Below, piece after piece: positions 51,608 to 61,009 of a DNA stretch of 64,000 nucleotides (positions within the stretch are counted from its first letter, which is position 1; every line of letters begins with the position of its first letter). The DNA lies in contig CALKJW010000025.1 of the NCBI GenBank assembly GCA_937995595.1, positions 24,264 to 88,263 of the forward strand, in the 5' to 3' direction. This DNA is from an uncultured Phycisphaerales bacterium (GTDB lineage: Bacteria; Planctomycetota; Phycisphaerae; Phycisphaerales; UBA1924). The notes below the pieces were generated by a model that made no database searches, had not been told where the DNA came from, and saw only the letters and a program-made list of their open reading frames with translations. A program made the translations under genes and the position numbers.

Positions 51608-52933
51608 ATGGCATCCGTCGTCTTCTACTTTCAGGTGCACCAGCCGTTCCGGCTCAAGCGGTACACGGTCTTCGATTCCTCGCACTTCTACTTCGACACG
51701 CAGAAGAACGGCGACATCTGCCGGCGCGTGGCGGACAAGTGCTACCGCCCGGCGACGCAGCTGATCCTGGACCTGGTGAAGCGGCACAAGGGCCGCTTCA
51801 AGGTCGCCTACGCCATGACGGGCGTGGTGCTGGACCAGATGCAGGAGTTCTGCCCCGACGTCATCGACATCTACAGGCGACTGGCCGAGACCGGCTGCTG
51901 CGAGTTCATCGGCGAGACGTACTACCACTCGCTGAGTTTCCTCTACTCGCGGCAGGAGTTCACCGAGCAGGTGAACATGCACACGCGGAAGATCCAGGAC
52001 CTCTTCGGCCAGACGCCGCGGGTCTTCCGCAACACCGAGTTGATCTACAACAACGACCTGGCGTACTTCATCCACTCGATGACCGACGAGGGCCTGCCCG
52101 GCGCGGACCCGAAGCACCCGAAGAAGCGCTTCCTGGGCGCGATCTGCGAGGGCACCGACCCGATCCTGGGCTACCGATCGCCCAACTACGTCTACCGCCC
52201 GCCGCACACCGGGCAGGGCCCGCACGGCAGGCCCTTCGGCCTGCTCCTGAAGAACTACCGGCTCAGCGACGACATCGCGTTCCGCTTCTCCAACCGCGGC
52301 TGGGCCGAGTGGCCGCTGACGGCCGAGAAGTTCGCGTCGTGGGTGAACAACATCAACGGCGACGGGTACCTGTGCAACCTGTTCATGGACTACGAGACCT
52401 TCGGCGAGCACCAGTGGGCCGACACGGGGATCTTCCAGTTCCTCGACGCGCTGCCGGAGAAGATCTTCGACGTGAACCCGGGGCACAACCACTTCAACAC
52501 GCCGACCGAGGCGCTCACGCAGTTCGAGCCGGTGGGCGTGTACGACGTGCCGCACATGATCAGTTGGGCCGACACCGAGCGCGACCTGACGGCGTGGCTG
52601 GGCAACTCGATGCAGAGCAACGCGCTGCAGGAGACGTACCGGCTGGAGCGGCCGATCAAGGAGCGGCTGCACGCCGCGCAGGCCGCGCACGCCAGGGGAC
52701 CGACCGCCGAGACCGAGCACGAACTGAAGGAAGCGGGCTACCTGCTCGAGGACTGGCGCAAACTGACCACCAGCGACCACTTCTACTACATGTGCACCAA
52801 GTACTGGGCCGACGGCGACGTACATAAGTATTTCTCGCCGTACGACTCGCCATATGATAGTTACATCAACTTCATGAACGTGCTCGACAACGTGCGGACG
52901 CGCGCGACGGGCCAGAAGGTCGGCGCGGGGTGA
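51608..52933 (+). CDS. glycoside hydrolase family 57 protein (alpha-amylase-like)
   Basis: 441 aa. It begins MASVVFYFQVHQPFRLKRYTVFD, the typical GH57 opening (YFxxHQPxR). Catalytic residues: Glu in VFRNTELIYNNDL (nucleophile region) and Asp in FMDYETFGEHQW (acid/base). FSNRGWAEWPLTAEKFASWV and YYMCTKYWADGDVHKYFSPYDSPYDSYINFMNVL are family hallmarks. It would act on alpha-1,4-glucan in the cytoplasm (no signal peptide). The ATG at 51608 is used. Its stop overlaps the GTG of the tag gene (GTGA). Confidence 0.9.
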   Translation: MASVVFYFQVHQPFRLKRYTVFDSSHFYFDTQKNGDICRRVADKCYRPATQLILDLVKRHKGRFKVAYAMTGVVLDQMQEFCPDVIDIYRRLAETGCCEFIGETYYHSLSFLYSRQEFTEQVNMHTRKIQDLFGQTPRVFRNTELIYNNDLAYFIHSMTDEGLPGADPKHPKKRFLGAICEGTDPILGYRSPNYVYRPPHTGQGPHGRPFGLLLKNYRLSDDIAFRFSNRGWAEWPLTAEKFASWVNNINGDGYLCNLFMDYETFGEHQWADTGIFQFLDALPEKIFDVNPGHNHFNTPTEALTQFEPVGVYDVPHMISWADTERDLTAWLGNSMQSNALQETYRLERPIKERLHAAQAAHARGPTAETEHELKEAGYLLEDWRKLTTSDHFYYMCTKYWADGDVHKYFSPYDSPYDSYINFMNVLDNVRTRATGQKVGAG

Positions 52934-53511
52934 GCGCCCGCGCGACCCGATGCCCGTGGGCCGTCACCGATCTCGGCGTCGTCTACCACGACCGCGAGTG
53001 GGGCGTGCCCGTGCACGACGACCGCACGCTGCTGGAGTTCGTCATCCTCGAGGGCGCGCAGGCCGGCCTGTCGTGGGAGACCATCCTCGCGAAGCGCGAC
53101 CGCTACCGCGAGGTCTTCGCGGGCTTCGACGCCGCGAAACTCGCGCGCTTCACGCCCGCGCGCATCGACCGACTGCTGCTCGACCCCGGCATTGTCCGTC
53201 ATCGCGGCAAGGTCGCCGCGGCGGTCGCCAACGCCCGCGCGTTCCTCGACGTGCAGGACGAGTTCGGCTCGTTCGACGCCTACGTCTGGCGCTTCGTCGG
53301 CGGCGCACCGATCCAGAACTCATGGAGAGCCATGAAGCAGGTCCCCGCGCAAACCGCCGAGTCGGTCGCGCTCTCCAAGGACCTGCGCAAGCGCGGCTTC
53401 AACTTCGTCGGCCCCACCATCTGCTACGCCTTCATGCAGGCCGTGGGCATGGCGAACGACCACCTTGTCACCTGCCCTCGCCACGCGGCGTGCGCACGGA
53501 TGGGCCGGTGA
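52930..53511 (+). CDS. tag: DNA-3-methyladenine glycosylase I
   Basis: 193 aa base-excision enzyme removing 3-methyladenine. RCPWAVTDLGVVYHDREWGVPVHDDRTLLEFVILEGAQAGLSWETILAKRDRYREVFAGFD is the Tag signature, with zinc ligands Cys and His here and DHLVTCPRH at the C-terminus. GTG at 52930 overlaps the GH57 stop, an odd pairing with no obvious functional connection. It lies 31 bp before the LptF/G gene. Confidence 0.93.
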   Translation: MSARATRCPWAVTDLGVVYHDREWGVPVHDDRTLLEFVILEGAQAGLSWETILAKRDRYREVFAGFDAAKLARFTPARIDRLLLDPGIVRHRGKVAAAVANARAFLDVQDEFGSFDAYVWRFVGGAPIQNSWRAMKQVPAQTAESVALSKDLRKRGFNFVGPTICYAFMQAVGMANDHLVTCPRHAACARMGR

Positions 53512-53542
53512 GTCGCCGGCCCCGTCCCTACCATTGGCCCCG

Positions 53543-55396
53543 ATGCACCGCCGTGCGCCGCTGACCATCTGGCTCTACGTCGCCTTCGAGATGTGGCGGC
53601 TGGTGCTGCTCACCGCCGCGGTGCTGCTGTGCGTCACCGCCTTCGGCGTGACCATCAAGTACCTGGCCGACGGCAAACTCAGCCCGGCCGACTGCCTGAA
53701 GGTCATGTTCCTGTTCATGCCGCCGATGCTGCACTACGTGCTGCCGTTCGCGGCGTGTTTCGGCGCGACGCTCGCCTACCACCGGCTCGCGGCGGACAAC
53801 GAAGCGCTGGCCTGCCACGCGGGCGGGATCGGCCACCGCTCGCTGCTGCTGCCCGCCGCGGCGTCGGGGCTGGTGATGGCCGTCGCGCTGGTGGGGCTGT
53901 CGAACCACGTGATCCCGCGGTTCCTGCACAAGGCCGCGGCGGTGGTGACCGAGGACGTGACGCGGCTGATCGTCGCGTCGATCGAGCGCGGCGAGGCGGT
54001 GCGCTTCGGCGACAAGTGGCTGTACGCCGACGCGGTCAGCGAACTGGGCCCCGACCCGCGCGTGGGCGCGTACCAGCGCCTGTGGCTCGGCGGCGTGATG
54101 GTGGTGTCGCTGGACCGCAACGGCGACGTGCGCGAGCAGGGCTCGGCGCGCGTGGCCTACGTCTGGCTGCAACGCACGACCGGGCGCGACGCCGCGGCGT
54201 CGGGCGCGGCGGGTCTGGGCGACAATCTGTCGTCGGACAACGCGCCGGTGACGCGGATCCTCTTTCAACCCGAGGACTACATCGGCGTGGGGCGCGGGCT
54301 GCGCGGCTCGGGCGGGGAGATGGTGCAGTCGTTCTACGTGAGCAACGCGCTGATCGACGACCCCAAGTTCATGACCTGGCCGGAACTGCGGCGGCTGCGG
54401 ACTGAGCCGGAGATCATCGGGGGTGTGGACCGCCGGCGGCGCGAACTGGCGCTGGCGCTGGCCCAGCGCGAGACGTTCGAGGCGCTCCGCCGCGCGCTTC
54501 GCGCCGAGGGCCGCGCGACGCTGGCCGACGGGCTGGGCCAGCGGTTCATCGTCCACGCGTCGGACGTCAGGCCGCCGAACCGGCGCGAGCGCCGGCAGAA
54601 CGAGGGCGCGGCGCGGAGCGACTGGCTGTACGTCGTGCCCGTGCCTGGCGAGGGCCGCGTGGTGATGGACGCGCTCGGGCCCGACGGGCGCGTGCAGCGT
54701 CGGCACGCCGCGAACACGGCGTGGCTACGGTTCCAGCGCCCGGGCTCGGCTGGCGGCGGCAGGGGCGGCGGTGGGGGTGGAGGTGGTGGGGGTGGTGGGG
54801 GTGGTGGGGGGGTGACGATGGCGTTGCAGTTCAACGAGGTTTCGGCCGAGACCATGCCCGCCGAGGGCGACCCGGCGCCGCCGGACCAGGCGGACCACGC
54901 CGACGGCGACGACGCGCCGCTGCCGGCGGGCACGGTGCTGGAGTGGCGCGCCTCGCAACTGACGCTGGTCAACGGGCCCGACGCGGCGTTTGTCGACGAA
55001 TCGGCCGCGAACCTGATCCGCGCCGCCGAGGCGCAGGTGCAGAACCGGCCCGAGGACGGCGCGGCGCTCGGCCCGCCGCTGGAGGACCTCAAGCGCCGCA
55101 TCGCCGCGCTGCAGCGCGAGGTGACGAGCAAGATCCACGAGCGACTGGCGATGGCGGTGTCGTGCCTGGTGATGGTGCTGCTGGGCGCGGTGATGGCGCT
55201 GCGGCTGCGCGACAGCCTGCCGCTGACGATCTACCTGTGGGCGTTCTTCCCCGCGCTGGCGGCGGTGGTGACGGTGAGCGCGGGCCAGCAGTTGACGCAC
55301 CAGCAGGGCGCGGTCGGCCTGCTGCTGCTGTGGGGCGGCGTCGCCGCGCTGGGCGCGTACACGCTGGTCGAACTTCGGCGGCTGGCGCGGCACTGA
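53543..55396 (+). CDS. LptF/LptG family LPS export permease with a poly-Gly insertion
   Basis: 617 aa, versus ~350-370 for E. coli LptF/LptG. Three N-terminal helices (VLLTAAVLLCVTAFGV, FMPPMLHYVLPFAACFGATLAYHRLAADNEALACHAGG, LLLPAAASGLVMAVALVGLSNHVIPR) carry the conserved LxxDxEExxxxAxG-like motif, and three C-terminal helices close the protein (SCLVMVLLGAVMALRLR, TIYLWAFFPALAAVVTVSAGQQLTH). Between them is a large periplasmic part with a run of ~16 glycines (GGGGGGGG) encoded by GGT/GGG microsatellite. It is the likely membrane partner of LptB. A second permease gene is not in the window. Confidence 0.85.
   Translation: MHRRAPLTIWLYVAFEMWRLVLLTAAVLLCVTAFGVTIKYLADGKLSPADCLKVMFLFMPPMLHYVLPFAACFGATLAYHRLAADNEALACHAGGIGHRSLLLPAAASGLVMAVALVGLSNHVIPRFLHKAAAVVTEDVTRLIVASIERGEAVRFGDKWLYADAVSELGPDPRVGAYQRLWLGGVMVVSLDRNGDVREQGSARVAYVWLQRTTGRDAAASGAAGLGDNLSSDNAPVTRILFQPEDYIGVGRGLRGSGGEMVQSFYVSNALIDDPKFMTWPELRRLRTEPEIIGGVDRRRRELALALAQRETFEALRRALRAEGRATLADGLGQRFIVHASDVRPPNRRERRQNEGAARSDWLYVVPVPGEGRVVMDALGPDGRVQRRHAANTAWLRFQRPGSAGGGRGGGGGGGGGGGGGGGGVTMALQFNEVSAETMPAEGDPAPPDQADHADGDDAPLPAGTVLEWRASQLTLVNGPDAAFVDESAANLIRAAEAQVQNRPEDGAALGPPLEDLKRRIAALQREVTSKIHERLAMAVSCLVMVLLGAVMALRLRDSLPLTIYLWAFFPALAAVVTVSAGQQLTHQQGAVGLLLLWGGVAALGAYTLVELRRLARH
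54759..54818. repeat. GGC/GGT/GGG microsatellite encoding poly-glycine
   Basis: Imperfect G-rich triplet repeats ('gggggtggaggtggtgg...') encode the glycine run of the LptF/G protein. Length change in multiples of three would alter the loop; other changes would frameshift the permease. Confidence 0.75.
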
Positions 55397-55403
55397 GTCG
55401 GGG

Positions 55404-56597
55404 CTACCGCGCCTTGATGAACGTGAGGGCGATGATCACCAGCGTCGAGGTGATGATCCAGAAACGCGTGACGACCTGCTGCTCGGGCCAGCCGAGCAGG
55501 TGGAAGTGGTGATGGATCGGCGCGACGCGGAAGAGCCGGCGCCCGGTCCCGGTCCGTGCGCGGGTGTACTTGAACCAGCCGACCTGCAGGACCACCGACC
55601 CGATCTCGAGCAGGAAGATGCCGCTCATCACCAGCAGCAGGAACTCCTGCCGGACGACCACCGCCAGATAGGCCAGCACCGCGCCCAGCGACAGCGACCC
55701 GGTGTCGCCCATGAACACGCTGGCGGGCGAGCAGTTCCACCACAGGAAGCCGAGGCTCGCGCCCGCCGTCGCCGCGGCGAGGATGACCAGTTCGGCCGAC
55801 TCGGTGACGTGCGGGACCAGGAGCGTCCGCGCGATCGTGTCGCCCGCGATGGCCGTGAGCACGACCAGCCCGAGCGCGACGATGGCGGTGTTGCCCGCCG
55901 CGAGGCCGTCCATGCCGTCGGTGATGTTCACCGCGTTGGACATGCCCGCGATCATCAGCGCGCCGATCACGACGAACACGCTCAGCGGGAGGTAGAACAG
56001 CCCGCCGGAGGGGTGGAACACGCCCGCGGCGTCGCGGACGTAACTCTTCTGGAACGGCAGGTTCAGCACGTGCCCCATGTCCTGAGGCGCGGGCGTGTCG
56101 CCGTTGCGGAAGACGAAGTAGGCGAACATCGCGCCAAGGCCGAGTTGGAACAGCAGTTTCTCCCACGCGTGCAGTCCCTGTCGCGACGCCCCGGGGCGCG
56201 ACGCCGCGGTGAGTTTCAGCCAGTCGTCGATCCCGCCCAGCGCGGCGAAGCACACGAGCGCGGCCAGACCGAGCACGACGTAGAAGTTGCGGACGTCCGC
56301 CAGCAGCACGACCGAGACGATGATCCCGCCGACGATGAGCACGCCGCCCATGGTCGGGATGTTGGCCTTGGAGTTGGCCCGGTGACGCAGGGCCTCGGCG
56401 TCGGTCAGGCCGGTGTCGCCGATCTTCTTGCGGCGCAGCCACTCGATGACCGGCCGCCCGAAGACCAGCACGAAGGCGAAACTCAGCCCCGCCGCGGCCA
56501 GCGCGCGGAACGCCAACTGGTCGAGGATCATGAACAGCGGGTCGATCCGCAGGTCGACGAGCCGGTCCTGGAGCGCCTTGTAGAGCAGATACAGCAT
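55404..56597 (-). CDS. mraY: phospho-N-acetylmuramoyl-pentapeptide-transferase
   Basis: 397 aa polytopic membrane enzyme forming lipid I from UDP-MurNAc-pentapeptide and undecaprenyl phosphate. Motifs: KIGDTGLTDAEALRHRANSKANIPTMGGVLI, SNAVNITDGMDGLAAGN, LGFLWWNCSPASVFMGDTGSLSLG and APIHHHFHLLGWPEQQVVTRFWI. It ends 7 bp from the convergent LptF/G gene. It is the third gene of the murE-murF-mraY set, 99 bp after murF. Confidence 0.95.
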   Translation of the reverse strand: MLYLLYKALQDRLVDLRIDPLFMILDQLAFRALAAAGLSFAFVLVFGRPVIEWLRRKKIGDTGLTDAEALRHRANSKANIPTMGGVLIVGGIIVSVVLLADVRNFYVVLGLAALVCFAALGGIDDWLKLTAASRPGASRQGLHAWEKLLFQLGLGAMFAYFVFRNGDTPAPQDMGHVLNLPFQKSYVRDAAGVFHPSGGLFYLPLSVFVVIGALMIAGMSNAVNITDGMDGLAAGNTAIVALGLVVLTAIAGDTIARTLLVPHVTESAELVILAAATAGASLGFLWWNCSPASVFMGDTGSLSLGAVLAYLAVVVRQEFLLLVMSGIFLLEIGSVVLQVGWFKYTRARTGTGRRLFRVAPIHHHFHLLGWPEQQVVTRFWIITSTLVIIALTFIKAR

Positions 56598-56696
56598 CGA
56601 CGGGCGGGAGTCGGGCGGACGAGCGGGAGGGAAGAGGGCGGCGCGTGGACAGCGCGGCCCGCGTGCGGGCGGCCGGGGGTGCGCCTGTTCAATCGG

Positions 56697-58160
56697 TCAG
56701 GAGGCCGCGCCGGCGACAGCCGATGCCGCGGCGCGCAGCGAATCGAGCACCCGCTCGAGTCTCATCCGGCGCGACCCCTTGAGCAGCACCACGTCGCCGG
56801 CTCCAACGTGGCCGGCCGCGGCGCGGCAGGCGTCGTCGCCGGTGTCCGGGATCGTCACCACGCGGCAGGCGCGCGCGGCCGACTCGTCCAACGCGCCCGC
56901 CGCGGCGGTCATCCGCGGCCCGAGCAGGACGAGCACGTCGAGTGTGCCCGACCCCGCCGCGGCGTGGCGGACCACGGCACGGTGCAGGTCGTCCGATGCC
57001 GAACCAAGTTCGAACATGTCGGCGAGAATCGCGACGCGACGGCCGCCGTCATCCGGCGCGAGCGCGCGCAGCGTGTCGATCGCGGCGGTCATGGAGTCGG
57101 GGTTGGCGTTGTACGCGTCGTTCAGGATGCGCGCCTGGCCGCGGCCGACGTGCACGCGCACGACCTGCATCCGCATCTCCGCGCCCGCCGCGGTGGCGAA
57201 CGCGTCGATGACGCGCCGCTCGGCAACCCCGAAGAGCCGAGCGACGGCGAACGCCGCGAGCGCGTTGCAGGCGTTGTGCACGCCGGGAAGCGGCAGGCGC
57301 ACGCAGGGTCCGCCGTTGATCGTGAACTCGATGCCGACCGTGCCGGCATCGTCGATCGTGCGGATGTCGGTCGCGCGCAGGTCGGCCTCGGGCGACAGGC
57401 CGAAGCGCGTGATCGCGGCGGGGCGAACGGGCGGCCAATCGCTGCGCACCAAGTCGGCCAGTTCCGGCGAGTCGGCGGTGACCACGGCGTGCCCGCCCGG
57501 CGCGACAAACCGCAGCACGGCGCCCTCTTCGCGCGCCACGCCCGCGAGGTTGCCGAGCCCTTCGAGGTGTTCGCGCCCGATGCTGGTGATGACGGCGACG
57601 TCTGGCCGAACGACCGCCGCGAGTTGCGCGATCTCGCCGGGCGCGTTGGTGCCGACCTCGCAGACCAGGAAGTCGTCGTCGGGCTTGGCGCGCAGGATGG
57701 TGAGCGGCACGCCGACGGCGTTGTTGAAGGACCTGATCGACGCGGCGCCGCGGAGCGTGGTGCGCAGCGCCTGCTCGATCAGGCGCGTGGTGGTCGTCTT
57801 GCCGTTGGAGCCGCAGACGGCGACGACGCGTGTGCGCGTCAGGGAGTCGCGGTGCGCCGCGGCCAGGCGCAGCAGGGCACGCCCCGTGTCGCCGACCTTC
57901 AGCACGCCGACGCCGGCGGCAAGGCCCGCCGCGCCGAGGGCGGTCTCGTCGTGAATGACGACCGCCGCCGCGCCGGCCGCCGCGGCCTGCCTCAGAAAGC
58001 GGTGCGCGTCGTGGTTCTCGCCCCGCAGGGCGAGGAAGACCTGCCCCGGCCCGATGGCGCGCGTGTCGGTCGAGAGGCCGGCGAACTCGAGCGCGGCCGG
58101 TCGTGCAAGCCACGCGCCGTCGCACGCCGCGCCGAGGTTGTCGGGATTCCAGACGTTCAT
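56697..58160 (-). CDS. murF: UDP-N-acetylmuramoyl-tripeptide--D-alanyl-D-alanine ligase
   Basis: 487 aa Mur ligase adding D-Ala-D-Ala to the precursor. The start MNVWNPDNLGAACDG at 58160 is used; the tracked ORF to 59843 is a shadow. Motifs: P-loop VVAVCGSNGKTTTTRL, FNNAVGVPLTIL, CEVGTNAPGEI, ITSIGREHLEGLGNL, LNDAYNANPDSM and VLLKGSRRMRLERVL. It follows murE by 47 bp. Confidence 0.94.
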   Translation of the reverse strand: MNVWNPDNLGAACDGAWLARPAALEFAGLSTDTRAIGPGQVFLALRGENHDAHRFLRQAAAAGAAAVVIHDETALGAAGLAAGVGVLKVGDTGRALLRLAAAHRDSLTRTRVVAVCGSNGKTTTTRLIEQALRTTLRGAASIRSFNNAVGVPLTILRAKPDDDFLVCEVGTNAPGEIAQLAAVVRPDVAVITSIGREHLEGLGNLAGVAREEGAVLRFVAPGGHAVVTADSPELADLVRSDWPPVRPAAITRFGLSPEADLRATDIRTIDDAGTVGIEFTINGGPCVRLPLPGVHNACNALAAFAVARLFGVAERRVIDAFATAAGAEMRMQVVRVHVGRGQARILNDAYNANPDSMTAAIDTLRALAPDDGGRRVAILADMFELGSASDDLHRAVVRHAAAGSGTLDVLVLLGPRMTAAAGALDESAARACRVVTIPDTGDDACRAAAGHVGAGDVVLLKGSRRMRLERVLDSLRAAASAVAGAAS

Positions 58161-58207
58161 GCGTGTTTCACCGGCCCGCGGTCGGCACGGCCGAACTACT
58201 CGAAGCG

Positions 58208-59824
58208 CTACGCGCTGCCCTGGAGAACCGGGGCCCGCCGCAGTTTCACGCCGCGCTTGCTCAGCGCCTCGCGCGCCACCTCGCGGTCGTCGAAACGCCG
58301 CGTGACGGTCTGCCCGGGCCGGTCGGGGTCGGGCAGGATCTGGTAATCCTCGTGCCCCTTGCCGGCGATGACGATCACGCTGCCCGGGGGCGCGCTGCGC
58401 ACGGCGAGGTGGATCGCCGCGGCACGGTCGGGCTCGATCTGCACGCGCGTCTGCGCCTCGGGCGGGATGCCGTCGATGATCTGGCCGATGATGGCGCGCG
58501 GGTTCTCGGTGCGCGGGTTGTCGCTGGTGACGACCACTCGGTCGGCCAGGGCGGCGGCCGCCGCGCCCATCCGCGGGCGCTTGGTCGCGTCGCGGTCGCC
58601 GCCGCAGCCGAAGACGCACCACAGTTCGGCCCGCCCGTCGGCGCCGGCGGGCGCGCCCAGCGCCTCGCGCGTGGTGGCGAGCACGGTGCGCAGCGCGTCG
58701 TCGGTGTGCGCGTAGTCCACCAGCACGGTGATCTCCGCGCCCGGCGCGGTCACCGGCTCGAGCCGGCCCGGCGGTGGTCGGCAGCGCGACAGCGCCTGCG
58801 CGATCGTCGTGAACGACACATCGTCCTCGCCCGTGCCGCCGAAAACCGCGTGCACCAGCGCCGCGGCCTGCAGCGCGTTGCTCGCGTTGAAGGCGCCGAC
58901 CAGCGGCACGCGCACGCTGGTGTGGCCCCACGGCCCCGCGAGGTTGAGTTCCATGCCCGAGCGCGACATCGCGCGGATCGCCGCGCGGCAGCAGCCCTCC
59001 GGCGCGTCGGCGCGCTCGGCGCGGACGGTCTCCAGGCACCGCACCACGCGTGCGCGGCAGTCGCGCAGCATGCGCCCGTGCCACGGGTCCGCCGCGTTCA
59101 CCACCGCCGCGCCCTCGGGCGGGAGCGCGGCGAAGAGCATCGCCTTGGCCGCGGCGTAGTCGTCCATGGTCCTGTGATAGTCCAGGTGATCGCCGGTGAG
59201 GTTCGTGAAGACCGCGCCGGCGAAGCGCGTCGCGCCCACGCGCCGCTGGTGCAGCGCGTGGCTGGAGACTTCGAGGACCGCCGCGACGCACCCGGCCTCG
59301 TGCATCCGCGCCAGCGTGCGCGAGATCTCCAGCGCGGGCGGCGTGGTGAGCGAGGCGGGCGCGACCTCCGTCCCGTCGTCGATGACGACCGTGCCCATCA
59401 GCCCGCACCGGATGCCCAGCGCGTTGAGCACCTGGTGAACCAGGAACGTCGTGGTCGTCTTGCCGTTGGTGCCGGTGACGCCCAGCACGGTCAGCCTGCT
59501 CGACGGGTCGCCGTAGAAGCGCTCGCCGATCTGCGCGGTCGCGAGCTCCAGGTCGCCGGCGCGGAGCACCGCGACCGGCGCGTGCCCCTTGGGCGGCGGG
59601 GGCGCGGCCAGCGCGGGGTCGTCGGTCAGGACGGCGACCGCGCCCGCGGCGACCGCGTCGGCGACGAACGCCCGCCCGTCGCTCTTCTCGCCGCGCCGCG
59701 CGATGAACAGCGAGCCCGGCAGCACCGTGCGCGAGTCCTCGGTCACGTCGCACACGCGCACGGCGCGGGCCGCGCCGTCGGCCGCGGCGATGCCCAGGCC
59801 CTCGATGAGTTCGCCGATGTTCAT
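58208..59824 (-). CDS. murE: UDP-N-acetylmuramoyl-L-alanyl-D-glutamate--2,6-diaminopimelate ligase
   Basis: 538 aa. P-loop VTGTNGKTTTTFL, VFTNLTGDHLDYHRTMDDYAAAKAML, LEVSSHALHQRRV and VDYAHTDDALRTVL are Mur ligase marks. VTSDNPRTENP holds the DNPR motif that selects meso-diaminopimelate, so the organism makes DAP-type peptidoglycan. The ATG at 59824 is used. It is first in a minus-strand murE-murF-mraY run and divergent from the secreted helical protein at 60051. Confidence 0.95.
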   Translation of the reverse strand: MNIGELIEGLGIAAADGAARAVRVCDVTEDSRTVLPGSLFIARRGEKSDGRAFVADAVAAGAVAVLTDDPALAAPPPPKGHAPVAVLRAGDLELATAQIGERFYGDPSSRLTVLGVTGTNGKTTTTFLVHQVLNALGIRCGLMGTVVIDDGTEVAPASLTTPPALEISRTLARMHEAGCVAAVLEVSSHALHQRRVGATRFAGAVFTNLTGDHLDYHRTMDDYAAAKAMLFAALPPEGAAVVNAADPWHGRMLRDCRARVVRCLETVRAERADAPEGCCRAAIRAMSRSGMELNLAGPWGHTSVRVPLVGAFNASNALQAAALVHAVFGGTGEDDVSFTTIAQALSRCRPPPGRLEPVTAPGAEITVLVDYAHTDDALRTVLATTREALGAPAGADGRAELWCVFGCGGDRDATKRPRMGAAAAALADRVVVTSDNPRTENPRAIIGQIIDGIPPEAQTRVQIEPDRAAAIHLAVRSAPPGSVIVIAGKGHEDYQILPDPDRPGQTVTRRFDDREVAREALSKRGVKLRRAPVLQGSA

Positions 59825-60050
59825 GGCCCGCTCTCCCGATCAACCAATCGTATCGGCGCAGGCGCGCTCAGGCGTGCACAAGGTTTGCATCGGCCCCCGC
59901 GGGTATGCAAGCGCCGTCACGCCAAGAGCGTTGTGCACGTACAAACCGGCGCGGGCCCGCGGCTTTTGCGGCGTTTGTGCTTGGGACCGCGACCCCGCGC
60001 TGTTAGATTGGGCAACGCCGCACAGCGCAGAGACCGACCGGAGAACATCC

Positions 60051-60920
60051 ATGCTTCCTGCCGCGATGGCCGCCGCCATGTTCCTGACCCTGACGCAGCC
60101 CGACCCCGGCGCGGCGACGCCGGACCGTCCCGAACAACCGCCCGCGTTGGCCGGGCCCAAGGTGCAGACCGCCGAGCGGCCCCGGTCGCTGGTGGAGCGC
60201 GACTTTGCCGGCAGACTCAAGCGGCTGGAGGTCGACCCCGCGCAGGCCGCGCTGGCGCTGCTCGACCTGAGCGCCGAAGAGAAGGCCGCGGCCGATCGCA
60301 TCCTCAACGAGCGGGCGTTGATCATGGACGGCGTCGTGACCGAGAACCTGCGGCAGGTCGTGGAGATGGCCCAGGCCTTCCAGGCGCGCGACACCGTCGC
60401 TGGCCTTGCGCTGGCCGCGGACCTGTACAAGAAGGCCGGCGCGTTCGTCGAGCGCGGGCGGCTGGTGGACGAACTCGCGGCGGTGCTGAGCGAGGACCAC
60501 GCGTCGGAACTGCGCCGGCTCACGCAGGACTACTGGCGCGCGGCCATCGACGAGTCGGCGCAGGAACCCGGCCCCAACGGCCGCCCGCGCGGACGCATGG
60601 GCGCGCTCACGCACGAGCGCCTCGTCGCGCTGGGCAACGAGGTGCGGCTGAGTTTCGAGCGCACCGTCGCCGCGCGGGGACGCGAACTCGAAGACCTGCT
60701 CAAGACGCTGAACGCGACGCCCGAGCAGGACTCGAAGATCCGCGGCGTGATCGAGGAGACGTACGTCGCGACCTTCGGCAAACCGACCAAGGCGCAGCAG
60801 GCGCTTGGGTTCGTGAAGATCTACGCCGTGTTGAACGACGAGCAGCGCAGGGAACTGGCGCGGCTCATCCGCGAGCAGCAAAGCGCCGCGGCCACGCGCC
60901 GCGCGCCATCGGACCGTTGA
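60051..60920 (+). CDS. secreted helical protein, paralogue of the 22.87-kb gene
   Basis: 289 aa. The ATG at 60051 follows GGAG seven bases upstream; the tracked ORF from 59589 is a shadow. A short signal-like N-terminus (MLPAAMAAAMFLTLTQPDPG) leads to a mature domain beginning PRSLVERDFAGRLKRLEVDPAQAAL, the same signature as in the gene at 22874-23773. The remainder is helical and rich in E/A/R (AALALLDLSAEEKAAADRILNERAL, VIEETYVATFGKPTKAQQALGFVKIYAVLNDEQRRELARLI). The unrelated-looking C-terminal halves suggest a shared module with divergent partners. The function is unknown. Confidence 0.65.
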   Translation: MLPAAMAAAMFLTLTQPDPGAATPDRPEQPPALAGPKVQTAERPRSLVERDFAGRLKRLEVDPAQAALALLDLSAEEKAAADRILNERALIMDGVVTENLRQVVEMAQAFQARDTVAGLALAADLYKKAGAFVERGRLVDELAAVLSEDHASELRRLTQDYWRAAIDESAQEPGPNGRPRGRMGALTHERLVALGNEVRLSFERTVAARGRELEDLLKTLNATPEQDSKIRGVIEETYVATFGKPTKAQQALGFVKIYAVLNDEQRRELARLIREQQSAAATRRAPSDR

Positions 60921-61009
60921 GGTTCCCGAAGACCCCCTTTCCCCGCCCCCCTCCGCTCCGCTGCTCTGCTGCTTTGCTGCTTTGTTCGTCTGCCGACCCG
61001 CCGGGCCGC

